In this document: piece after piece, positions 10,330 to 19,017 of the stretch
Numbering within the stretch: position 1 is the stretch's first letter
Layout of the letters: the number at the start of each line of letters is the position of its first letter
From: Chara braunii
Lineage: Eukaryota; Streptophyta; Charophyceae; Charales; Characeae
Direction of reading: 5' to 3'
NCBI GenBank assembly: GCA_003427395.1
Contig: BFEA01000432.1
Location: 614,469 to 659,214, forward strand
Length of the DNA: 44,746 bases
Position numbers and translations under genes: made by a program
Notes under the pieces: generated by a model
Told to the model about the DNA's origin: nothing
What the model saw: the letters and a program-made list of their open reading frames with translations, nothing else
Database searches by the model: none

Positions 10330-10480
10330 ACGTGGCAGAAGAGAGCGAGTGGGGCCAGACAGTGGCGCTGTTCCAAGGCGAGGAGCACGGTTGGAGCGGA
10401 AGAGAAGAGAAGAGAGCGAGTAGGGTCGAGACGGCGCTGAGCTATCTGGGCGTTGTTCCAAGGCGAGGAGAACCTTCGGA
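10330..10480 (+). repeat. Duplicated leader segment, period about 83 bp
   Basis: AGAGAGCGAGTxGGG and GTTCCAAGGCGAGGAG occur twice, at about 10338/10371 and 10415/10453. They lie in the putative transcribed leader downstream of module 3. Confidence 0.5.
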
Positions 10481-10759
10481 GCGGATCTCGGAGTGGAAGA
10501 AAGAGTCAACACCGATCTGCGAGGTGAGCGGAGTTAAAAGAACAACAGACAGACGGTGAGAATTTTTCTCGATCCCTGATTTGAAACCACGAAGCGCCAC
10601 GTGGCAGTTTCGACTTTGCAGTTGTCGTATCGAACACGACAAACGCATAAGTAACAGGTTTTTCGGAGTCGCATTGCACCTGACAATGTCTCCATCGTCC
10701 TGTCGAACATGACCATCCCCTGACGGCGTCGTCGTGTACTTCGCAAGGCAGGGCTGTGC

Positions 10760-11760
10760 ATCTGCTGCACTGGCGGTGGTTGTCGTGTTTAACACGACGA
10801 CTGGTCGTAAACGTGTCATGCCCACGGCTAGCTAGCACCCCGCGTGAGTGTTGTGTAGTTGTGGGCAAGGGCTGCACTGGCGGTGGTTGTCGTGTTGAAC
10901 ACGACGACCGCCTGTAAACGTCTCATGCCCACGGCTAGCTAGCACCCCGCGTGAGTGTTGTGTAGCCGTGGGCAAGGGCTGCACTGGCGGTGGTTGTCGT
11001 GTTGAACACGACGACCGCCCGTAAACGTCTCATACCCATAGCTAGCTAACACCCCGCGTGANNNNNNNNNNNNNNNNNNNNNNNNNNNNNNNNNNNNNNN
11101 NNNNNNNNNNNNNNNNNNNNNNNNNNNNNNNNNNNNNNNNNNNNNNNNNNNNNNNNNNNNNNNNNNNNNNNNNNNNNNNNNATAGCTAGCTAACACCCCG
11201 CGTGACTGTTGTGTAGTCGTGGGCAAGGGCTGCACTGGCGGTGGTTGTCGTGTTGAACACGACGACCGCCCGTAAATGTCTCATGCCCACGGCTAGTTAG
11301 CACCCCGCGTGAGTGTTGTGTAGCCGTGGGCAAGGGCTGCACCAGCGGTGGTTATCGTGTTGAACACGACGACCGCCCGTAAACATCTCATGCCCACGGC
11401 TAGCTAGCACCTCGCGTGAGTGCTGTGTAGCCGTGGGCAAGGGCTCCACCGGCGGTGGTTGTCGTGTTGAACACGACGACCGCCCGTAAACGTCTCATGC
11501 CCACGGCTAGCTAGCACCCTGCATGAGTGCTGTGTAGCCGTGGGCAAGGGCTTCACTGGCGGTAGTTGTTCTGTTGAACACTACGACCTCCCGTAAACAT
11601 CCCATGCCCACGACTAGCTAGCACCCGTGTGAGTGTTGTGTAGCCATGGGCAAGGGCTGCACCGGCAGTGGTTGTCGTGTTGAACACGACGACCGCCTGT
11701 AAACGTCTCATGCCCACGGCTAGCTAGCAACCTAGCACCCTGTGTAGCTGTGGGCAAGGG
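10760..11760 (+). repeat. 107-bp satellite array with two dyads per unit
   Basis: Palindrome starts are spaced exactly 107 bp apart (10783, 10890, 10997; then 11248, 11355, 11462), with a decayed unit near 11568 and another at 11675. Each unit contains the palindrome TCGTGTTGAACACGA. About 36 bp later comes a second dyad: TGCCCACGGCTA pairs with TAGCCGTGGGCA across a 25-nt loop (for example 10926-10937 with 10963-10974). Unit-to-unit identity is high by eye. No coding role is visible. Confidence 0.85.
11062..11181. other. Assembly gap (120 N), probably artefactual
   Basis: 120 undetermined bases lie inside the 107-bp array. The last 24 bases before the gap (11038-11061) are identical to the first 24 after it (11182-11205), including variants not seen in other units. 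Overlapping these ends would restore the 107-bp spacing exactly. Confidence 0.95.
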
Positions 11761-11761
11761 C

Positions 11762-12040
11762 TTATCTGCTGCACACGCGCTGGTTATCGTGTTGGACACG
11801 ACGACCATCCGTCAATGTCTCACATTCCCATGGTTGTCGTGTCGAACACGACAACCACAGTCAAGGTCTCATGCCCACGGCTAGCTAGCACCCCGCATGA
11901 GTGATGTGTAGTCGTGGGCAAGGGCTTATCTGCTGCACGCTCGTTGGTTGTCGTGTTGGACACGACGACCATCGATCAATGTCTCGCATTCCCTTGGTTG
12001 TCGTGTCGAACACGACAACCACGGTCAACGTCTTTTGCCC
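11762..12040 (+). repeat. 164-bp derived repeat with paired palindromes
   Basis: Palindromes at 11787 and 11951 are 164 bp apart, and their partners at 11837 and 12001 are also 164 bp apart. Each unit therefore carries two palindromes separated by 50 bp, with TGG and CGA centres respectively. The unit keeps the second dyad of the 107-bp repeat (GCCCACGGCTA) and looks like that unit with an extra palindrome segment inserted. Confidence 0.75.
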
Positions 12041-13030
12041 ACGACGACCTAGAACGAGGCCTGAGTGATGTGCAGCCTTAAGCAAGGTCTACATAACACG
12101 AAGGCAACGTTGTGTCACTGCTATGCTGTTGGTGGTTGTCGTGTCCAACACGACGACCGTCCATCAATGTGTCATGCCCATGGTTGTTGTGTTCAACACG
12201 ATGACTGTCTGTCAACGCTTCGTGCCCACGGCTAGCTAGCACAACTCCTGGAACGAGGCATTGACAGACGGTCATCTAATGTCGGTATCTCATGCAAGGG
12301 ATGTGTAACACGAAGCCGTTGTGGTTGTCGTGTTCAACACGATGATCTATCTGTAGCTCGCCCCGGGAATAAGAGTTTTAGGGTCGGTCGTCGTGTTGAA
12401 CACAACAGCCACCACCAAAACGACCGACCCATTTCCGCTCACTACCAAGTTGGTTAGGACACATCGGTTATGTAGAGGATGCTTCGTCGTTTTTGACACG
12501 AGGGGTCCTCGTGTCTCTGGCGACGACCATCCCTCTGGCACTCTGGCCTTGTGCAAGGGATGTCGTCGTATCGCCGAACACGATCGAGCTTTAGGCGGCT
12601 GTCGTGTTGAACACGACGACTGTCCTTTGGGCAATCTGGGCTTGTGGAGGGGAGACCGTCCATCGGGCACTCCGACCTTTTTCAATGGACGTCGTCGTGT
12701 CGAACACAGTCGTCCTTCGGGAGGTTGTCGTGTTCGAAACGATGGTTCCCTACCACGCATAAGGCAAGGTCCGCACAGAACCGAGGCAATGATTGCTGCA
12801 GTGGGGGTGTTTGTTGAAGAACCTTTGGGCAGTTGTCTTGCTCAGCACGACGACCTCCATCGGGCACTACGGCCTTCTTTTAACGGACGTCGTCGTGTCG
12901 AACACGATCACCCTTCGCGAGGTTGTCGTGTTCGACACGATGGTGCCCTTTTTTTCACAGGGTTAGGTTTGCACAGCACCGAGGCAAGGGCTGCTTCAGC
13001 GGGCGTGTTTGTCGGGATCAACACTTGATC
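12041..13030 (+). repeat. Irregular palindrome-rich DNA
   Basis: The palindrome recurs in single and paired form among phrases such as CATCGGGCACT, GTCCTTTGGG and ATGTCGTCGT. Two loosely similar blocks (about 12690-12760 and 12885-12945) each contain CGTCGTGTCGAACAC, then a CTTCG-GAGG phrase, then a second palindrome. An open frame of 211 codons at 12393-13028 translates these repeats and is very likely chance. Confidence 0.55.
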
Positions 13031-13208
13031 TGTCGGTCGTGGGTGGGTGTTATATTGTCATTGGTCGGAGCAAGGAAGGAAACAACAGTCCCGACTATAG
13101 TGAGTGTTTCATGTGTTTTTGAGTTCTGGATTTCTTGCAGGCGTATGGGGGGATGCGGTAGACTGACTCTCGTTCACATGTGCAGCTCGTTGGCATGTGA
13201 GGTACCGG

Positions 13209-13353
13209 GGCACCGAATGTGTTGCGGGAATGGGCCACTTATTTCGGTTTGGTTTCAGCCTTTAGGGCGTCATCTGTTCGACGGATGTGTTGCGGAAATG
13301 GGCTACTTCTTTCGGTTTGGTTTCAACCTTCAGGGCGTCATCTGTTCGACACG
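13209..13353 (+). repeat. 68-bp tandem duplication
   Basis: TGTGTTGCGGGAATGGGC starts at 13218 and a close copy starts at 13286. Both continue through TTCGGTTTGGTTTCA and GGGCGTCATCTGTTCGAC. Two units only. Confidence 0.75.
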
Positions 13354-13789
13354 ATGCGTCCCTGTGTCTTTGCTGTAGTGGGGTTTTTGTCGTGTTCAAC
13401 ACGACGACCGTCCCTCACGCACTCCGGTCGTTTGCAAGGCATGTCATCGTCGTGACGAACACGATCGCCCGTGAGGGGGTTGTCGACGACCGTCCTTTGG
13501 GAGCATCGTCGTGCTCAACACGACCGTCCTTTGGGAGCATCGTTATGTTCGTTTTCACATGGGCCGTATGCTTTTGCTAATTGCTGCCATTGTGGCGTGC
13601 AAGGCGCTTCAGAGTCGTGATGGACATCTCACACTGAATGACCCCTGCTATTTGGCACGAACGCTTGGCAGACTCTTTCCCTCCTTGCGCGCTGCGCGTC
13701 CGTGGATCTCGAGAGTCCACTGCGATCGACGGTGCGAGTACAGAGGGACTTCGAGTCCCATTCGTAGATGACGGTCGTCCCGTCCATCC
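13354..13789. other. Palindromes and possible upstream exon, no firm gene
   Basis: Palindrome copies lie at 13390, 13450 and 13509. From 13570 a plus-strand frame begins MLLLIAAIVACKALQS, which looks like a short hydrophobic leader. It ends at 13771 without a recognisable domain. Confidence 0.35.
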
Positions 13790-14545
13790 ATGATCACCTG
13801 GACTCCTGGAGAGAGCCTAAGTGAGAGAAGATGGTCATGGAGTGCCCAATGCCCATGGGGAGAGGGTTATAAGTTTGCTAATATGCTTGAGTGGGGAAGT
13901 TATATTCCCGTGCCCCGTGATGTCCTCGGTCCAGTGCGATTGCGTCACTTGTGTAAAAAGCTGAAATCTGATCGCTATTACAGTTTGTTGGACTGCCAAT
14001 ATGTGACTGACTCGCCACACATATGGTGCCATGCGATGAAACAAGAGTTGCTTGACTGTGCCCGACATTCTGAGTTTCTGGATCAGTATTTTGTGCGATC
14101 TCCTGGGCTATCGCCTCGAGCAGTATCGTACTGCTGCATCAGATTGCGTCTGACAGCGTTTGTATTCTGCAGGGTCCTTTGCGTTGCGTGTTCGAACACG
14201 GATAGGACCTTAACTGACGTTGTGGTGTACGTATCCAGGAACGAGTCAAAAATGGCTAGAAGAGGGATGATTTTAGTTCAACGAGAAGTTGAAGGGAAAT
14301 GGGATGTAGTGATCGCCGGGAAGGCGGACGATGTCGACGCATGGTGCGAGGTTGAAACAAAAGTGTCGTTTATATGAGATGCTATAGGCAGTTCTCTGGT
14401 CGGCAGGTCCGGCTTCGTCCGCATGAAATATATTTCAGTGTTTGCGGATGATGCTTCCGCCGAGGAACCACAATATCTGACGTTCGGATCGCCAATTAGA
14501 ACGTTCAATGACTACATGACTACGTCAGCTCGCCGTCATCGGTAG
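13790..14545 (+). pseudogene. Degraded protein-coding region, family unknown
   Basis: One plus-strand frame is open from 13790 to a TGA at 14375-14377 and continues in the same frame to a stop at 14543-14545 (ending TTSARRHR). Just after the TGA, a neighbouring frame gives a protein-like stretch (MRCYRQFSGRQVRLRPHEI) to about 14440, after which the first frame again looks coding (ADDASAEEPQYLTFGS). A pair of small indels would explain this. The sequence is Cys- and Trp-containing and complex (YYSLLDCQYVTDSPHIWCH, DVDAWCEVETKVSFI), unlike repeat translation. I do not recognise the family. It lies between two palindrome blocks and upstream of the Ulp1-like relic, so all may belong to one large element. 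Confidence 0.5.
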
Positions 14546-14689
14546 ACTTTCTGCACATTCGGATAATTTTTTTTGGGCGAAAGTAGATGGAAATGATTAG
14601 AGTGTCGGTTTTCCGATTCTGTTAGTCGTCTAACACTTTTGTTGTCAATGATTTGAAGTCAGTCTGTCTTTCGGTTCAATCGGTCAGCT

Positions 14690-14875
14690 TTTGGTTTTCT
14701 GTATCCGTGGCTTCATGAACAAAATGTTTCGATTTCTTGACTATTGGTCAAATGTTGTCAATGGTACATGCTTCAAAGCATTTGGTTTTCTATATTTGTG
14801 GTCTAATTAACAAATTGTTTCGACTTCTTGACTGTTGTTCAAATGTTGTCAATGGTACATGCCTTTATGCTACGA
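14690..14875 (+). repeat. 91-bp tandem duplication
   Basis: TTTTGGTTTTCTxTAT, then GACT-TTGGTCAAATGTTG and CAATGGTACATGC, occur twice. The CAAATGTTG anchor is at 14749 and 14840. Confidence 0.75.
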
Positions 14876-15290
14876 GTGTGGATTTGACTGTCACGTGACG
14901 AGCAGGGATTGTGAATGACCGCCCGATGAGTCCTCCTACTTTGGATACTCACGGTTGTATATCACGCAATCACGTTCGTTATCGACTCCAACACGACGAA
15001 TGCCTCGACGGTTTGGCGGGATGTTGATGCCCTGCGTGACCGTGTCGATCGAGAAAACGCTATAAATAGAGAAATCAGAAGAAACATAACAAAACAAAAA
15101 GCTAAAAAAACAGATGGTTAAAACGAGAAAGTAAAGTGAACAAAAAAAAGAGATTATTTTTTTGTAGGCTAATGCAACAAAAATGTTAAGAATGAAAAAA
15201 TAATGACCTATTTCAACATACATGTCCTTAGTACATTTAATTTCAATTTCAATCGTGTTGTCGTTGTATATGTCCCCTCTTCAACACGTT
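14876..15290. other. AT-rich DNA, no recognisable gene
   Basis: 15060-15200 is A-rich on the plus strand. A minus-strand frame of 95 codons (14936-15223) is low complexity and hydrophobic from poly-T/C codons, not a convincing gene. Confidence 0.5.
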
Positions 15291-15296
15291 GAGGGA

Positions 15297-15600
15297 TCCG
15301 TCGTGTCGAAGTCTCGACACCGGAGGGCTTGTGGGTGGCAGGGATCCGTCGTGTCGAACACGATGACGTTGCTACGGAGGTTGTTGTCGTGTTCGACACG
15401 ACCATTCCTGAAGGGAGGGTGGGTGTGAGGGATTCGTCGTGTCGAACACGACAATGCTTCTTAGGAGGTTGTTAATCCCACATTGCGGGTGAGTACGGGG
15501 GATTCGTCGTGTCCGACACGACGATGCTTCTTAGAAGGCTGCTGTATCACGGAGGGCGGGTGGGTGCCGTTGTCCGGGGTTGTCGCGTCGAACACGATAA
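15297..15600 (+). repeat. Palindrome block, about 70-bp repeats
   Basis: GGGATTCGTCGTGTC, then the palindrome arm, then ACGAxAATGCTTCTTAG-AGG occurs at 15430 and 15500, 70 bp apart. Further palindromes lie at 15349, 15387 and 15583. The flanks differ from those in the 107-bp and 260-bp arrays. Confidence 0.65.
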
Positions 15601-17547
15601 TACCTTCCTGAAAAATATTGTCCAAAAGGGATTTATTGTGTCTGACGCGATGATGCCGAGACGACAGTATTCGAGACGGTGGAGTGGATGCATGTCCGTC
15701 CCATAAATGAAGGTGTTTCTCGTTTACTGTGTTTGCGTTGTTGATCGGTTTGTGTCTGGCAGCTTGGCTGTTACTAGCTTCTGGTGGATTATACAGAATG
15801 GATGCTGCAAAGAAACAAGGAAAACGCTCAAGGACTAGGAGTTGTGCCAGTGTCGAGCACTCGCCCAAAAAGTCGAAGGGATCCCCGATTGCTGGGGTTA
15901 AGAAAGAAGAGCAGCCGGGGTCTAAGGCGACTGCGCAGCGCCGGGCATCAAGCTATGCGATGCAGATGCCTGAGCAGCGAGGTATACCTCTTTCAGGTCA
16001 GATGAGTCGCCTTACAGAATTTGATGAAGACAGAGAGGTCGCATTGCCTATCCGGACAGCGGGGAGTGGTCAAGGGTCTGGTGGTCGTGGTGAAGGGTCT
16101 GGTGGTCGTCAACAGAACTATGCACAAGAGACAGCGGGGCATGCAGGCTCCGCTGAGAAGCCAGTCCATGGGCTATCCGAGGTCGTGCCCGTCGTTGACT
16201 ACGAAGACAAAATCTGGATGTTGGACTGGGTAGGCGATGTTTGGCAGGTTGGTAGTGGTTTTCTTCTGTATGTCGTCTTACAAGATCAAATCTGACCGAT
16301 AGGTGGTATAGCGTCTTGGTCAGGCAGGCAACGTCCGGTTGCCACTTTCGAGATGACTATGTTCTTGAATAGCAAAGGCGAGAGAGTTCCTAATATCAAA
16401 CATGTTGTTGTCCGGTGGAGAAAACATTATGGATATGGCAAATCACTCGTGGATCTATTCAATCCGGATCCAAATTAAGAATTGAAATTGCCCGATCTCA
16501 TTCAGGTTTTCGACTTCTTCAAGCGGAACAAGATTCAAGGTCACAAAGGCTCATAAAGATGACACCATGACGGAACCAAAAAGTGTGATGTCGGCAGTTG
16601 CACTGGGACAATCTTCAGAAGGGATATCAGTGCGACCAACTGTAGGTGCCATATCGATTCAGTTGTCAGTTTCCACACCTCCTGTCCCAAAAGCAGGACA
16701 GATCGTTGCGAAGGGACCTGCTCATGCACAGGTTGCGCCGCCAGCGCTGAGGAAGATTTTGCCAATAGCAGGGAAAGAGCCACTCAGCAAATTGTGCGAC
16801 AATGTGCGTTCCTCGAGCATGTGTGGTGCCACTGTGCAAGGATATGACAAGCCTTTATATTTCGAGGATGTAGGGGAAGGGAGCAGTGCAGACAGAGAGA
16901 AGAGGAAGAGGAAGGTTCCCAGGAGCGAAATAGAGAAAGCCACGAAGAGGAAGAAGAGGATAGTGAAAACACTATTAGCGAGAGGGAAGGTTGTCAATAG
17001 AGTCACAAGGTCGAGGATGAAGGAAGCATGACACTCACACATTTCTGTGGAGCTTCTGATGACAAGCATTGCAGCGACATTCGGGAGCATAAAGAGGATC
17101 GAGATGAGGACACTGCGCAACACAAAAGCAGTGCAAAAGCTAGGCAGGAGAGGAAGAAAAAGTCTCGACGAGAAGAAAAGCAATGGGAGAACTCCTTCGT
17201 CGACCCCTACAGCTGTTAGAGATCTCGAGGAGAAGAAAAGAAAAGTTAGGCAGGAGAGGAAAAAAAGTCTCAACCAGAAAAGTAGCAAAAAAGAGCAACC
17301 GCAAAAAAGACAGGTGCAGCCTCTCCCGATGGATGAAGCGGTCCAACGTACTCGCGACGCAGAAGTTGTTGTCAAAGAAAAGTCAATGCGGAAAAAGAGA
17401 GCAGCAAAGGGCGGTACAATGGAGAAGACGACCGTTTCCCCCGAGTCTGAACAGCCGCAGTCCAGCGACGAGGCAAAAGGCAAGACTGTCACGTGACCAT
17501 CAAGATTGCAATTGTCGCCAAACAAAGGAAGAAATTGCACAGTGAAG

Positions 17548-17707
17548 GTACACGTTGTCTATTGTGGAAAGCAGCAGCGACAACGAAGTAGGCAAGCGAG
17601 CACCGTCATGAACTTGTATTCACTTCTTATATCGATTTTCTGAAAGACACCACTTGTACAGAGGTCTTAGACATACCGTTGTTATTTACATGTGTGTTTG
17701 TAAGCAG
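17548..17707 (+). other. Probable intron of the Ulp1-like relic
   Basis: The GT donor at 17548-17549 (GAAG/GTACAC) and AG acceptor at 17706-17707 (GTAAGCAG/TGTC) flank 160 bp with stops in all forward frames. Splicing joins a Lys-rich coding frame ending HSE to the catalytic exon in phase. Confidence 0.4.
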
Positions 17708-18309
17708 TGTCTGACCCGTCGTTCAAGATTCTTCTACCAACAGTACGCCTCACTAAGGTCGAGATGCAGTATGTTGAAAGGATTGTTAGCACCGTTGAAG
17801 ATAACGAAGAATACAACATCGTTCTTTACAAGGATGACCGGAAGGTGGAAAAGAAAGACCTCATGGTCATCAACGGAGATGGAGGATGGTTGAATGACGA
17901 AGTCGTGAATTTGTATCTGCTAGCCATCCAGATCGACAACGACAATGCAAGATAGAGTTTAATGTTCGGAGAAGAGATTAGAGACGAGAGTCCCAATGAC
18001 ATTCCATCTATGTATATATTATATTTATTTTTCTACGCCAGATTGGCATCTGCAGTGCCAAGAGAAACTGCTTACTGTGAGGGAATAAAGTGGGTTAGGT
18101 CCATTAGGGGAAAAAATATTTTTGATTTCAACTTTGTACTTATCCCTCTTAACTTTGGAAACCACTGAGCTTTGGCATGTGTTATAATAGATGGTTGCAA
18201 TTGTGAATTCCGCCTTGTAGACTCTCTTCGTCGCGTCGATCGCCTCGCACCGCTTGAACTATTAGCCGCGTTCTTTAGAATGGAGTTCCAACATCAAAAT
18301 CTTCATTAA
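17708..18309 (+). pseudogene. Ulp1-like catalytic domain, two nonsense changes, Cys part missing
   Basis: One frame covers the whole exon with stops at 17953-17955 (TAG) and 18166-18168 (TGA). The start of the domain shows the hallmark DGGWLNDEVVNLYL at about 17878-17919. Next comes the strand leading to the active site, IFDFNFVLIPLNFGNH, whose His (18163-18165) sits where Ulp1 proteins have the catalytic His. The TGA directly after it falls on the position of the invariant Trp of the HW pair, consistent with TGG to TGA. The expected Asp is in VDSL (18220-18222). The frame ends at 18307-18309 with no NxxDCG/Cys segment, so the last third of the domain is lost. Confidence 0.7.
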
Positions 18310-19003
18310 AGATATCACGTGGATGACCTTACGAGAAGTTACGACATTTTTCGAGACATCGCTTGATGGGGTGCCCGTCCAATAGGTTGGTTGTAGTGGT
18401 GTTTTTATGTTAGGTTTTGCATCTTTGCTAGCGAAAGATCACTTCCCTCAATTCAAATTCTCGCAAGACAACATCCTGCATATGAGGCATAAAATCGCAT
18501 TCGACATTTTGTCTATGGTCGAGCGTGAGTGAAGATTCTAGATATGCGGCTTATGATATCGTTCAACACTTTATTGATGGTTAAAAATAGTTTCAATTAT
18601 TGGTATGTGCCATTCAACACTTTGTTGATGGTTAAGAATAGTTGTTGCTTTTCACAATTTCAAAATGTTATTGTATAATGATGTATTTCTCAAACTTTTC
18701 AACGTTAAGCTTGCACAATTTCGCCTTGTTCCATCGTTTTTTTTCTCTTTTCCTCAATTTTCTGCGTCATTTTATACTTGAAAGAAAATGTGAACATGAA
18801 AACAATTTCACTTTTAACGAAAACACTGTTGCATGTACCGTGCGTTCGGGAAAGAAACTGGGAATGGGCACTTACCTTGGTGGATTGACAATACGCATGA
18901 ACAGGCGGTCGGGCGAGATATGTGCTCCTTTTAAGGGTCGATGTTGTGCTAACAGCAATGGAATTGCAGTGGTGCTGCCTCTTGGACGACAAGTTCATTG
19001 CTT
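18310..19003. other. AT-rich DNA with a 51-bp tandem duplication
   Basis: TTCAACACTTTxTTGATGG begins at 18562 and 18613 (period 51). A plus-strand open frame of 181 codons (18642-19187) runs through low-complexity sequence and the C run, and has no recognisable domain. No supported gene. Confidence 0.5.
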
Positions 19004-19017
19004 CCCCCCCCCCCCCC
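19004..19017 (+). repeat. C14 homopolymer
   Basis: An uninterrupted run of 14 C. Length may be unreliable in the assembly. Confidence 0.9.

Larger units (their letters stand above)
6866..15597. repeat. Dispersed palindrome family TCGTGT-NNN-ACACGA
   Basis: Copies with both 6-bp arms intact start at 6866, 7867, 9029, 9289, 10783, 10890, 10997, 11248, 11355, 11462, 11675, 11787, 11837, 11951, 12001, 12139, 12328, 12602, 12893, 12926, 13390, 15349, 15387, 15437 and 15507. Copies with one or two arm mismatches start at 7606, 10625, 12187, 12391, 12487, 12695, 12728, 13450, 13509 and 15583. The central triplet varies freely (TGA, TGG, CGA, TCA, TCG, CCA, CCG, TTA) while the arms stay fixed. Many copies extend to GTTGTCGTGT and ACACGACGAC. 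The palindrome sits inside several unrelated repeat units, so it is not just one monomer of one satellite. Confidence 0.85.
15798..18309 (+). pseudogene. Relic of an Ulp1/SENP-like (C48) SUMO-protease gene
   Basis: The likely start is the ATG at 15798. The N-terminal part is basic and looks nuclear-localised (KKQGKRSRTR, SPKKSKG), with Gly-Ser repeats at 16060-16110. Coding resumes in another frame at 16567-17496, very rich in Lys and Arg (KRKRKVPR, KATKRKKR). An intron is likely between 17548 (AAG/GTACAC) and 17707 (GTAAGCAG/). The catalytic exon follows at 17708-18309. Ulp1 enzymes process SUMO precursors and remove SUMO. Ulp1-like domains are also carried by some plant Mutator-type transposons, so this may be a transposon gene rather than a host gene. 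No transposase domain is visible. Stops, frame changes and loss of the Cys region make it non-functional. Confidence 0.6.

Noticed and set aside
10760-12040. CRISPR array (regular palindromic repeats with spacers)
   Set aside because: The sequences between palindromes are nearly identical from unit to unit, the period is 107 bp, there are no cas genes, and the DNA is eukaryotic. This is a satellite.
12393-13028. 211-codon open frame on the plus strand
   Set aside because: It translates the palindrome repeats. No domain, and similar chance frames overlap on the other strand.
14925-14955. Second hammerhead candidate (CGATGAGTCC...)
   Set aside because: The core CTGATGA is changed and no GAAA follows the putative stem II, so it cannot be a hammerhead.
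16722-17540. 272-codon minus-strand frame
   Set aside because: Antisense shadow of the Lys/Arg-rich part of the Ulp1-like relic. Rich in Leu, Phe and Ser as expected for the reverse of AAG/AGG codons.
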